Shown: piece by piece, positions 1-12,200 of the stretch
Numbering within the stretch: the first letter of the stretch is position 1
Layout of the letters: every line of letters starts with the position of its first letter
Source: Silene noctiflora
Lineage: Eukaryota; Streptophyta; Magnoliopsida; Caryophyllales; Caryophyllaceae
DNA length: 22,557 nt
Direction: 5' to 3'
Assembly: GCA_009801015.1 (NCBI GenBank)
Contig: VHZZ01005685.1
Span: 33,100-55,656 of the forward strand
Notes under the pieces: model-generated
Databases searched by the model: none
What the model saw: the letters and a program-made list of their open reading frames with translations, nothing else
What the model was told of the DNA's origin: nothing
Made by a program: the position numbers and the translations under genes

Positions 1-873
1 ACTCGATTTGTGTGCTTATAGATCGAGTCTTGGATGCGGAGATGTGCCGCATGTCGAATCGGAAGGAAGTACTTTTCGGGAGTCTGGATCCAGGTCTTAA
101 GCTGGGATGTACCTAGCTAGTCATCCTATCAAGGGTTGTGTTACTGTCTAAAGGTGTTAGGGTCTTTGCATGGCGTTGTGTAGTTAGATAGTCTTTCCTC
201 GGATATTCTGTTCTCTGTTTGCTGTGTTCGCACATGCTTTAGAGGTAGCCGCTGAGTCGAACACTTGTTTGCCTATATGTTGATCCTATCGGACACTAGT
301 GGTGAGATGAAAGCCACTAGTTGCGATATGATCCCTTTTGTGTGGTTTATTATCTATTTTATCAATGTTAATATCATGTTATCTTGTATTACTCATCATT
401 TATAAATTCTCACATGATTAACGCTTCTATTCACGCATGATACATATCTCTTTATACTTTATAATGATCAATGTTGTTGTCTATGTGTATTTCATTGTAT
501 CGTGGCTGAGAGGACGCTGAGTTACCCCCCACTGACTGTGGCATTCATGTTTTCATGAATGACAGGTACCAGTTGGTGATTATATGGGGCAAGACGGTGG
601 CTAGCGAGCAATAATTCTCTAGGCCTTAGTTTCCGTTTACTAGACTTACCTTTTGAACATTTATTGATGTCATTCGTGGGATATATTTTCCCCAACGATT
701 ATTATGTTTTCGTTTTGTAAACCTATTTACTTTTCGTACATTATTTCCGCATGCTAGTTATGGTATTGATTCTCCGTTATTAGACATCAAAAGTTTTTAA
801 AATCCCGTATTTTCCGCTGCATATCATATCGTTTACGTTATATTTTTGGTGTCCTAATTAGCGGGTTGTCACA
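1..873 (+). mobile_element. Probable LTR fragment, left edge outside the window
   Basis: This stretch has no supportable gene. It is AT-rich and ends in GGGTTGTCACA at about 863-873, which resembles the 3' terminus of plant Ty3/gypsy LTRs. That terminus abuts another LTR-like sequence in the opposite orientation. A C-rich block followed by ACTGACTGTGGCATT and a TGACAGGTAC motif (about 525-570) is the kind of text I associate with chromovirus LTRs. The left end lies outside the window, so neither length nor target duplication can be checked. The family call is from recollection and is weak. Confidence 0.35.
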
Positions 874-874
874 A

Positions 875-1206
875 GCCTTACCACCAAAATCCGACTACTC
901 ATAACTGCTACTCGGTCGAGTACCCCCTACTCGGCCGAGTAGCCTAAGATCACAAATCTGATGTATTACAGTCTTCCCTCCTTAAGAACGAACTTCGTCC
1001 CCAAAGTTCAAACCCATACCTGCATAATATGTTCACCTACCGCCCTACTATCCAACACCACGCCACTTTCATCTTCCATCCTCGACACTAACTCACTCAA
1101 CCAAGCCTACCTCAGCAACGCGGCTCACAACATAGCATCAACCATAGAATCGCCTTATCTAATTCCACCATTACAATTCCCCAAGCGAGAACGTCTTCCA
1201 AAATGA
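875..1206 (-). mobile_element. 3' end of a Ty3/gypsy (chromovirus-like) element: tail, polypurine tract and LTR start
   Basis: Read on the minus strand, a tail rich in GACGAAGTTCG-type sequence leads into a purine run AAGGAGGGAAGAC (971-983) and then TGTAATAC at 970. This is the usual order at the 3' end of plant Ty3/gypsy chromoviruses: non-coding tail, polypurine tract, LTR beginning TGTAATA. The LTR part carries two palindromes, TACTCGGTCGAGTA (909-922) and TACTCGGCCGAGTA (928-941). It appears cut short at about 875, where a differently oriented LTR end begins. The element is incomplete and broken. The left limit is approximate. Confidence 0.5.
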
Positions 1207-1493
1207 AATGTTACATTTTGGGCCACATTTCCACACTTGATCAACAATCCAAAGACTTCTTGCTTGCATGATCCAATCATGGTCCAATCTAGTTTCCACT
1301 TAGCCTCGTGATCTCGATATTTGCACATTTGACGGAAAATAGCTTCTGAATATTTCATTTCCTACAAATATATTAAACACAAGCAAAATACCTAGAACAC
1401 GGGATTAGCTCACAAATACACTAATAAAAGTGCAATAAACAAGTAAAACCGACTTAAATTAAGGGGATAAATCGTATATAAATTAGACACATC
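1207..1493. other. AT-rich repeat-like DNA, unassigned
   Basis: About 290 bases between two retrotransposon pieces of opposite orientation. I see no coding sequence I can support. The text looks repeat-derived and stops sharply where the integrase fragment starts, so it may be the remnant of a further insertion, but I could not identify ends or target duplications. Confidence 0.3.
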
Positions 1494-1889
1494 ATGCCTC
1501 CCACTGTTGTAGATACCTACGCAGGACGGATAAAGAAAGCACATGAGTTTGCCAGAGAATGGAACGTGAATACTGAGATTGCCCGAGCTTACTTGGAGAA
1601 AGCATCCTACCATATGAATAAATAGGAAAATGAGAACCGGAGACCTCGTGATTTCAATGTTGGCGACATGGTCATGGTGAAGTTGAAGAAAGCGCAGATG
1701 AGATTCCTCCGGGGACGAGACAAGCGACTAGTGCGAAAGTATGAAGGCCTCATCCAAGTGATCAAGCGGATTGGGGAAGTAGCATACAATATTGACCACC
1801 TTGTCTGGATGATGTGTCACCCTGTCTTCCATGTGAGTTGCTTGAAGCCTCACCATCGTGATCCTGAAGATCCCACCCGCTACAAGTGA
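1494..1889 (+). mobile_element. Ty3/gypsy integrase C-terminal fragment (fossil)
   Basis: Plus-strand translation shows the typical end of a plant Ty3/gypsy integrase. Separate recognisable pieces are an FNVGDMVMVKL-like segment (from about 1650), an RFLRGRDKRLVRKYEG-like segment (from about 1700) and HPVFHVSCLKPHH (from about 1820). In intact elements this part of integrase helps hold the DNA. Only the C-terminal portion of pol remains here, and it is broken. The polypurine tract and LTR follow about 100 bases downstream in the same orientation, so this is the 3' end of one element. No chromodomain is evident after the conserved tail and no envelope-like reading frame lies before the LTR. 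The clade within Ty3/gypsy is unresolved. Confidence 0.8.
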
Positions 1890-3811
1890 AGGTGTCCAAC
1901 ATCCATTCCAACCAACTTCCAGCGACATCAGCCGACTAATCCAACCCTACAAATTTCAAGCATTGTCGAGGCCGACAACAAAATAGGTGGGGGAAGTGTA
2001 AGGAACCGCAATTTAGCCGCATAATCCCGGAAATTGCGCGCGTGGTCCGTTAACTTCGAACCCTTTGATTTCTATTATGCATTTATGTATTTTCATTTTT
2101 GTTTTTAGTTTCTATTAGTACTCCAAGACTACTTATTGCGTGTCAAATCTCGGAGCTTAGGTTTTAGTTTACGATACTGATGAGTTATATTTATATACAT
2201 TTTATGCCTCCCCTTTAGTAGTTTTAATACGTTTTCCGTGCTAGAATACGTTAATTACATGTCATTTATGCTAGAATGAGATACTTCTGCATTTTGGTGT
2301 TTTAATGCCGATTTGGAGCATTTGTGGAGCATTTTGGAGAATAAGAGCACCGCAGAGGAGACATGACGGAACACACAAAGCATGGCACGTAAATCTAGAG
2401 AAAGAAAGAGAAGGGAAGAGAAGATTACACGAAGTAGTGGGAAGAACATAAATACTCGATTGAGTTTACTGATACTCGATCGAGGAACCTGGAGATCAAT
2501 TAAAAGAATTTAATGTCGAGAGTTGAAGACAACGAGAATAACATACTCGATCGAGTATTCGGCCAGTTCCGTCTTTTGCGAGTACTTTCCTAAACCAATC
2601 TATCTTCTATTATAAATACCAAACTCGATACCTATTTTATGATTATGCTTTTATTTCGTATTTTTACCCTAGAATACTTTAAAAACTTCTAGTTTAGTTT
2701 AGTTTATATTTATTCCGGATCTAAGCTTTGTCCATCATTGATTTGTACGATATTAATTCAATCTCTTCTTAGTATTTCAATATTTGTTATTTATCTTATT
2801 TATGCTTTTAATTATGTTTTCTATCAATCTTATTGTTGTTAGTTTAGTTAATATGCGTAGCTAATTTAATTATCTGGGGTGAAAAGGGATCTGAGTTGTT
2901 AGAAAGAAGTTTTATTAATGTATAACACCCCTATCTACCAAGGAGGCTTAACAAGACCTTCCCCAACATATAAGAGCGTTACCACCTCGGTTACCCGAGG
3001 TAAAGTAATCATCAAACGCCAATAATAGAACAATTTAAGTTATTTAACTATTACAAGTCATTAAACCAAAAGAAAGATACAACTCAAGACACAACCAACT
3101 ACGTGAACTATCTGTCGTGACTCGTGGTAAACTCGTCCCTCCAGAGTACCCAGCTAAGATCCAGAAGCAACCTGCTAAGACTGACTGCTCACCATAAAGG
3201 ATCACGGCAGACACAATATAAAACAAACACAGGGAACACCACACACAGTCAGTATCTGTATAACCACACACGCATAAAACAATAAACATACANCCACACC
3301 GTCTCGTCTCCACACCCTGACTACACACTAAGGTGTGTAGTCCTGCCAGAGTACCCCTCACATCGGATACTCCACGCCGCCAATGGGGGACCGCAGCCGT
3401 ACCCACCAAATCCCCGCTCATCTTTCCGAGCGAAAACCCATGTTCATTAATGTGCACGTCCCCTTCTGTGGCGGGTTCCACAGAGGGGTGAATCAAGGGC
3501 GTGAAGTCACTCCCGCAAGTGACTCCACTCAGCCGAGGGCGCGCCTCACAACAATAGACAACACGAATAATAATTAAACATTAACAATACCAATACCAAT
3601 ACTGACCAACTAACAACTCATACTCAACAGTCAGCCAACAATCATCTTACAGCCATACATACAGTACTGAGTAGGGAAACCCTACCTTTAGCAATCCGCG
3701 GCAATACAGCATATAACCTCAAGGTGATAAGCAACCACCAAATCTCCCTAACAAAACAATATGACAACCTATTACTAACACTATAAACATAACGAAACTA
3801 AAGGAGACGAC

Positions 3812-3830
3812 GATGATGATGATGATGATG
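3812..3830. repeat. (GAT)n microsatellite
   Basis: Six consecutive GAT units, preceded by imperfect GAC units, inside the nested LTR-like insertion. It is a simple repeat with no sign of function. Confidence 0.85.
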
Positions 3831-4040
3831 ACAACATACCTATATAAAGCATCCCGGCGGCAAGACCGCTACCCGACACGAGCTCCCGTCCCCGAGGTGC
3901 CTCAACTCCCCCAAGCTTCCCAAAAGGTGAACACAGGTGAAGGAACAAAGAGGAGACGACATCTAGGTTTAGGAGAAAAGAAAATAAAATGACTCGGGTT
4001 TCACGATATCGCGATATATATTTTATCGCTGGTCACCAGC

Positions 4041-4114
4041 TACTCGATCGAGTAACCAACTTACTCGATCGAGTGGCCTCTACTCAATCGAGTGACTAAG
4101 CTACTCGATCGAGT
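4041..4114. repeat. Cluster of four ACTCGATCGAGT-type palindromes
   Basis: Copies lie at 4042-4053, 4063-4074, 4082-4093 (one base changed) and 4103-4114, spaced about 20 bases apart. The first extends to the 14-base palindrome TACTCGATCGAGTA. The cluster sits within the nested LTR, near its start when read in the element's own orientation. Related palindromes occur in the other two LTRs of this window. Confidence 0.85.
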
Positions 4115-4776
4115 GACCTCCGCGAAATCGAGTCTTCAAACTCAACGGGTACTAACACGAAGGATTAAACCTCTGAGACTTAACAGTGGCCTACAACATG
4201 CATCTATGGTCAGTCAAAGACGGTCAAAGGGTCCCTAACAAGGCGGGTATTACATAATGAATTGATGGTTAAATTGCTTTTCTGTTGTTGTTCAGTTATT
4301 GTTTTGAATATAGTTGATTAATTTCTGTAGGGTTAATTAATTAGTATTACAAACTAGGATTTTTACCGACCGGACTAAGACTAGTATAGGCTGCGATAAT
4401 TGAATAGAGTTAATTTAATGATAGCGACCGCATGTTAAATTATATCTAAAGGACACATTAGAATCGACCGATTATATGGACTTAAACAACAAGATTTGCT
4501 CTATTAATTAGTTAAATCACACCCTCGTATAACTATCTAGTGAACTTGATCCCTATACCTTTTAATATTATTGAATTCGTCTTTATTTGTCTTGCAATTA
4601 GTTATAGCTAAATCAAACAAACCTTCAAGAACACTGTTACCCTTAAGACAAATTACTACATTAGCAAATAGATTATTACCGCCTCCTTGTGGATTCGGCC
4701 CTGACTTACCGCTAGCTATTTGTTAGTAGTATCTTAGGATTATTTTGATATAGGCCATACGACTAAATCCTTATCA

Positions 4777-5140
4777 GATACGTTTTTAGGCGTTAAGAAA
4801 ACGTATTGTTATTCTTCACATTCAATGTTTCCTGCTATAGGACTTGTACTATCAAATTTGCTTTTATGAGAAGTACTAGTCAATCAATCTGCTTCTCACC
4901 CAAAGCCTTCTTATTTACTTATTGCTTGCATTCATATGAATTTTTGCTTTCATTCTTAGTTACAAACATGTGTGTGTCGACCGTTGATGATCGAGACTGA
5001 GATCCTGACTCACACAAATCGAGACCGCTAAGAAAGCACTAGTGGGCGATCCCTCATTAGTGCTTGTCGCTCAAATTTGCATTCTTGTCACGAGATTAGA
5101 CAAGGGTGCGCTCCACGTTCATGCTTCAAGTGTCGGACAC
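4777..5140. other. Intergenic stretch with one hairpin, no gene seen
   Basis: This lies between the end of the long LTR and the copia relic. A 64-codon frame at 4806-5000 is not recognisable and I do not call it. An inverted repeat, AAGCACTA (5034-5041) and TAGTGCTT (5058-5065), could form an 8-base-pair stem with a 16-base loop. Nothing else stands out. Confidence 0.4.
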
Positions 5141-5650
5141 CTGACGAAGCCCATATAAGGACTTCCTCATACGATGGACTTTCCCTTTTTTTCTTTTTAT
5201 ACAAACCTATTTAAATATACAACGAGGAGCATGGCAAAGTCCATATAAAAACTTTCGTGTACGAAAAGCTTTCCCTCTTTTCCTTTTGCAAACCCATATT
5301 CAAACATACCTGTTATGCCAAATCTTCATGTAAGAATGTATTATGGACGTCCATCTGATATATAACTCTCATTTCTTAACTGCGACCACATCTAAGAAAA
5401 CTCAAATAGCCACCATTTTTATAATGAGGCAAAAGTTTAACCATAATCCAAGATTTCAATCTAATGATTGACAAACACAACAAGTCAGGCTTTAAGTCTT
5501 TCAACGGTGCAATCAAATTTATATTTGATTTTGTAAACCCAACAACAACCATGAGCCCTCCCCCCTCCTTTTCAAATCCCAAGTTCATTCTTTTCAAGTG
5601 CATTAATTTATTCTTGAATAGCTTTACACCAAACGACATTCTGATTGACG
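5141..5650 (-). mobile_element. Ty1/copia reverse transcriptase fossil
   Basis: Minus-strand translation in several frames gives scattered pieces of a copia reverse transcriptase in the family's normal order: an INALEKN-like piece (about 5600), WVYKIKY (about 5545), YQMDVHN with FLH (about 5330-5365), and LYGL-type motifs near 5245 and 5155. These match the start of the reverse transcriptase domain up to its SLYGLRQ motif. The copy is heavily broken, with many interruptions, and is old. The region around the last motif is present twice. No LTRs, integrase or RNase H were recognised beside it. Confidence 0.75.
5149..5309 (-). repeat. Imperfect tandem duplication inside the copia fossil
   Basis: Two units of about 71 bases, 5149-5220 and 5239-5309, are offset by about 90 bases. 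Each starts (on the plus strand) with CCATATAA, continues to CTTTCCCT and a T-rich run, and ends near an ACAAACCTA or GCAAACCCA motif and ATAC. Both carry the LYGL-type reverse transcriptase motif, so the duplication happened within the element. Confidence 0.7.
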
Positions 5651-5895
5651 ACATTAAAAATGGGAGGCTCGACACTTGCAGTAATTTTGGGTCATGTCGA
5701 GTTAAAATCGAGTCACATTAGGACCGTATTAAATACAGGTCGGGTCGAGTAATTCGAGTATGAGGTCAGATTTAGATTACTTATTTCGAATCTAATTCGG
5801 GTCTTGAGTTGTTTTGCTCTGAGTCGAGTTAATCGGACCAGATTAATTTTACGAGGTCTAGTTACGCTCTACAAAAGACTAAAAGAGTGTCTCGC
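5651..5895. other. Intergenic stretch rich in GTCGAGT and GTCGGGT words
   Basis: Low-complexity text with repeated GGGTC and TCGAGT words (about 5690-5850), upstream of the RPL15 promoter. No gene is supported. It looks repeat-derived, but I cannot name a family. Confidence 0.35.
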
Positions 5896-5903
5896 CGACT
5901 AAG

Positions 5904-5944
5904 TGGGCTACAAACCGAGTGACATACCAAATCAAAAATGGGCC
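5904..5944 (+). promoter_or_regulatory. Two site II motifs (TGGGCT, TGGGCC) upstream of RPL15
   Basis: TGGGCT lies at 5904-5909 and TGGGCC at 5939-5944, about 150-190 bases before the RPL15 start codon. Site II elements (TGGGCC/T) are bound by TCP factors and are common, often in pairs, in promoters of plant ribosomal protein genes. Position and pairing fit. Binding here is inferred. Confidence 0.65.
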
Positions 5945-6042
5945 TCTCGAAAGAAAGACGACCCATGAAGAGACACACAAAACCCTGGTTCTAGTTTGCC
6001 CTACAAAACCCTCACACACATTTTCTCCCATTAATTTGGTTG

Positions 6043-6051
6043 AAACCCTAA
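6043..6051 (+). promoter_or_regulatory. Telo-box AAACCCTAA near the RPL15 transcription start
   Basis: AAACCCTAA lies 44 bases before the start codon. Two partial copies (AAAACCCT) occur at about 5979 and 6005. The telo-box works with site II motifs in plant ribosomal protein promoters to raise expression in dividing cells. Its presence here supports a transcription start nearby, in a region rich in CTC pyrimidine runs. Confidence 0.7.
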
Positions 6052-6094
6052 TTCATCTCACTCTCAACACCACCACCAGCAGCAGCAGCCAACC

Positions 6095-8390
<2,296 letters not shown>

Positions 8391-9090
8391 TCTTGGTTAT
8401 TTGCCTTGCCTTTTGGTGTCAACAGCGGTTCCTTTTTTGTTTGCATTAGTATTTTGGTTTGTAATTGAAATTTCTGAGACTTGTAGACTTTTCTAAGAAA
8501 CCTTCAGGCATCTGGTTGTGCCTCCTATCGATACTCTTGTTTTAATTTGCCTGTTTTGGATTGTTGCCTCAGTAATTCTATATCCTCTATCAAAATTTAT
8601 GCGCGCCAGTGTTTGTGTGGTGTTGCGATCAACTCCAGCTAACTGGTCGATTAATCTAGGCTTGTTCAGGTCCAGATGAGATACTTATTACTATCCAACT
8701 CTGTTCTCTTGTTGATCGTGTCATTTCTGGGCGAGTTGGGTGAGCATTTATTTAGATGCCTCGTGCTTCATGCTTCATGCTTCATGCGTCATGTCCAGTG
8801 GTAATTATAATAACCTTCAATCAAGAAGCACAAAACTGTATAAAAAGCTGGACTAACAAAGAACACAACATAAAACAGAAGCTCTGCGTAATACAACCAT
8901 GCACCCTCTGGAATATGACGGCTGAGTATGGTGTATGAGTCGGCACATATGAGTAATTTTTTGCACAAAAAGTCGAGTTATTCGAGGTGGGAGTATTGGC
9001 AATTATAAGAGCATGGTCTGTAAACATTAATCATCACGTATTGGTGAAATTACTGATTTCAAACCAAGTGCGAGTATCTCAAATCATTGA
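8391..9090. other. 3' flank of RPL15 and gap between the convergent genes
   Basis: The first one to two hundred bases are expected to be the RPL15 3' untranslated region. No AATAAA is seen close to the stop, which is common in plants. The rest holds no gene I can support. Short frames at 8756-8938 (plus) and 8821-9027 (minus) are not recognisable. Confidence 0.5.
8764..8791. repeat. Four tandem 7-base units (TGCTTCA)3 TGCGTCA
   Basis: Three perfect units and one with a single change, in the gap between RPL15 and MSH4. It is a short minisatellite with no evident role. Confidence 0.9.
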
Positions 9091-9155
9091 CTTTACCATC
9101 GACTATGTTTTTTTTTGGTATTGACCAAGAGTATCCCCTTTATCATCGACTATGT
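9091..9155 (-). mobile_element. Tiny LINE 3'-tail insertion with 18-base target duplication
   Basis: On the plus strand CTTTACCATCGACTATGT (9091-9108) and CTTTATCATCGACTATGT (9138-9155) are direct repeats differing at one base. The 29 bases between them (9109-9137), read on the minus strand, are GGGATACTCTTGGTCAATACC followed by a run of A. A 3' end with a poly(A) tail between long target duplications is the signature of target-primed reverse transcription. It therefore looks like an extremely 5'-truncated L1-type LINE or a similar retroposed tail. The single difference suggests moderate age. The LINE family itself is not identified. Confidence 0.7.
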
Positions 9156-9288
9156 AATGTAAGTTGTCTCATGCTCTCAACGACTCTACGTATAATCCCT
9201 CACTAGTCACTAGGTGTGACCAATTTACAAGAATTCACGGTCCTCTCGTAGTCTTGTGATGCATTTATCTTGCTAGTAACACAGCTCT

Positions 9289-12200
9289 CTACAGTTTACC
9301 ACCCAGATAGGCCTCTTTGAGGGTCTGAAGTGCTTCTCTGATGGAATCTTCATCATGATTGGAGTACTTTAAACATATTAGCCTTTGAGCAACACGGTAC
9401 ACCATTTGAATTGGGTAGTATTGCAGTTGATCCACCTCCATCCTCTGACCTTCCTGCATGTATTAATACCGACCTGTTTTAGCTGCTGAAGAAGTGATTG
9501 TCAAATTGTTTTAGACCACCACATCGTTCCAACAGGCAACAATATAGAGGTAATACATTCAGTTCATTTTCGTAATGCAGATAAAAATAGTTTCATGATG
9601 TCTGTGGTGGAAGCATCCAAAGTGATAGAAATTATTTAAACATCCATCGAAGAGGTCACTTTTAAGTTCCGGTAACAAGCATTGATGACTAATAGAGATA
9701 GAAAGACCCAATTAACATCTTACATGATTAGGAGGAGACGAAAAGGGAGGTTGAGTTTCAAACTTTCAATACGAAGTTAAATGTTAATATTACATAAGAA
9801 AACCATACCCAGGCTGTATTGAGTATGACTTAATTTCCCCATGTCGGGGGTATATTGCAATATTGCATAAATAACTGGAATCACAGATCTAGTAGAATCC
9901 ATTACCTTTTCTATGATTTTTGAAGTGATGGTGGAGGCTGTCTCAATTACTGGATGTGGAAGTCCAGCAACACCAGCAAGCAGAAGGCCATAATGAGGAA
10001 TATGCCGAGGTCCATCTTTCAGCTGAAACTGGTAAAGACATGGAGAGTAAAGCCAGTTACTAAACAAGAAGAAAAGAGCCCGTAAATTATTACTTCTTAA
10101 AAATGAAAAGAGCTACCTTGAAATCCAAGCGATTGTTTCTTATGTCAACATGAAAATGTAGAATTTTCACGTTAGGATAAAGGGTTGCTAAATCTGACAG
10201 GTTTTCCATGTGGGTGGCAAAAATAGTGTACCTAAGGATCGATAGCAATGTACAAGTCAGTTTTCATATACATATTTGCTCCTGGAAGAAAAGTACACAG
10301 AACATCTCATTTAATTAAAATGAATACATCAGGCATTTCTCCAGTGCATAAGAGCAACTCGAATAATGATTCATAGTCATTAGCATTTGCCTTTCTTGGG
10401 AGTGAATCACGGAATCAAGACAGGAGAGACAGCGGATAGCAATGTTTTGATAACAGTGTTAAAATGACACGAGTTTCTACAAACGAGGCTTTATTTAAAA
10501 ATTCCAAAGATAGCATGGAGTCCAAATCATTACAGACTAGAAAAGTACTTTGAATCTCTAAGACGCGAAGTCTGATATGAACTTCAATGTTACTACAGCT
10601 GCAACTATGACTATACAATATGCTCTATCTTCGAAGGGGACTACCTGGCGAGAGTACTAGACAGATAGGGAGGAGATAGGTATCCATAATATAGAGTAAA
10701 ATATGAGCATATCATAGGAAGCCCATTAGTGTTGCACAGACAAAGTTTAGATAATCTTCAAGCTTCACATGAAATGAATAATTAAATAGCTAACACAATT
10801 ATATACTCAGTAGATGCTTACGCTTTCAGAGACAACAGATACTCGCAGCAGCTCCATGCAATAGCAAATCCATCTGATGATGAAGTGGCCCTCCCAAGTT
10901 CATCCATGACAATCAAACTTCTGCAAGTTCAAAAACATATCATTATAAGTTGACTTCGAGTATCTGTTCGAAGCAACAAGAAAATTGTTGAAAATGCTGG
11001 GCCTCAGGAATCAGAATGCATGTTTGTACCGTGGAGAGACATTCTGCATTATAAAAGCTGTCTCTCTCATCTCTGTCATGAACTGCGAAACCAAAAGATT
11101 CTAAGGGTGAATGCTTCGTTTATAATTTCAAGCTTAAACCAAAGCATCTCTTGACATTGCTTCTAAAGTAGACTTCTTAATTTTCACCCAATTTTAGCAC
11201 AGGACAAATCTGGGCAGTCTCAAGTGTGTAATTTTATTTACACTCTAGTACAAAAATGCGGCGTTCCCATGAGGGCTTGACAAGAACATTCAAAACATAA
11301 TTAATAACTGTACCACTTTGGTAGTTAACAAACCAACAAAGGGAAACAATTAAATTTAACTTAATACAGCACTTTTTGTAACGTTTACTTGTTAAATTAC
11401 TCTGAAGTAGCATAAAACAACAATATTACCCCCGTGCCTCGAGGGCTCCTGCAAATTGCAAGGTATGGGGGTCAAATGTACACAGTTTTACCCGTTTGTT
11501 TACCAAAGATATGCTGTTTTCAAATGATCCAAAATAAAATTGTTTTAAGAATTGCATTGAATGTTGCTAGTTCACAATAAAACGAAGTGCAGCCAGCTAC
11601 CAAGTCAACACTGAAGTTACAAAGTAAATATCAACACTGAAATCTACTTCACTGGATAGCATTTTATAAATGAGTGATCAGTGAAGTTAAAAAGTCATAC
11701 AGTGCTAGAGTTTGATTCAAGATTATCCACAGCACCCATCCGTGTAAATATGCGATCAACGACTCTTATAGTAGAAAATCGAGCAGGTACATAGCAACCC
11801 ATCTGAGCTAGGATGACAATAAGACACACTTGTTGTAGGTAAGTGCTCTTGCCACTCCTGAGAAAAAAAATGATTTCTGCATCATGAATGTACAGTCTGT
11901 GGAAACATAGAGATTATATCCTCCACAGGGATTCACATGCCAACAGATTCTTTTACTGTACAACCAATTCCGAAACCTATTAGCCATATTAAGAGAAAAA
12001 AAAACCTTCTGATTGTGCACTTAACAAAACACGAGTTAATCATTGAACAGTCATTTGACACCTCATTATTTACTACTCCGTACATTAACTAGAATGTTCG
12101 ATCTCACCAAAGTTGATGTGGGAATCCTCGATACTAAAGAAGGCCAAAACACTGTATATGACCCTTAAGAGTCTACAGGGGAACCTATGAACATCTAACC

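Larger units (their letters stand above)
2921..4254 (-). mobile_element. Nested solo-LTR-like insertion, minus orientation
   Basis: A 1334-base block interrupts the surrounding LTR and is flanked by the direct repeat TAATG (2916-2920 and 4255-4259), a normal 5-base target duplication. Read on the minus strand it starts TGTAATACCCGCC and ends GGGTGTTATA, or ATACA if two duplication bases are counted, which matches chromovirus LTR ends. No pol or gag sequence is evident, so a solo LTR left by recombination is the simplest reading. It must be younger than the LTR it splits. It contains a (GAT)n run at about 3812-3830, a palindrome cluster at 4041-4114 and one unresolved base (N) at 3293. A 150-codon open frame on its minus strand is not a recognisable gene. 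Confidence 0.65.
1997..4776 (+). mobile_element. Long Ty3/gypsy 3' LTR, interrupted by a nested insertion
   Basis: The LTR starts with TGTAAGGAACC directly after a polypurine tract AGGTGGGGGAAG (1985-1996) and ends with CCTTATCA at 4776. Without the nested insertion (2921-4254) it is about 1.45 kb, a length seen in Athila- and Tat-like elements. Near the end, TCCTTGTGGATTCGGCCCTG and the following TACCGCTAGCTATTTGTTAG resemble the 3' part of such LTRs. A TATA-like TATAAATA lies at about 2612. Palindromes of the ACTCGATCGAGT type occur at 2454, 2474 and 2543. The matching 5' LTR is not in the window. The boundaries rest on the TG/CA rule and the polypurine tract. Confidence 0.6.

Noticed and set aside
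3044-3496. 150-codon open frame on the minus strand
   Set aside because: It lies wholly inside the nested LTR-like insertion, contains the unresolved base, and shows no protein motif. An open frame in repeat DNA.
4041-4114. CRISPR-like array from evenly spaced 12-base palindromes
   Set aside because: Repeats and spacers are far too short, the context is a plant LTR, and similar palindromes occur singly in the other LTRs.
4777-4800. Primer binding site and start of a new element after the long LTR
   Set aside because: The integrase fragment and polypurine tract lie upstream of this LTR, so it is a 3' LTR, and the following sequence does not look like a tRNA-complementary site.
5376-5675. 99-codon minus-strand and 85-codon plus-strand open frames as host genes
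   Set aside because: The minus strand carries copia reverse transcriptase motifs in several frames, so both are frames within a fossil.
8756-8938. Small coding gene between RPL15 and MSH4
   Set aside because: The frame is opened by the TGCTTCA tandem repeat and shows no protein features.
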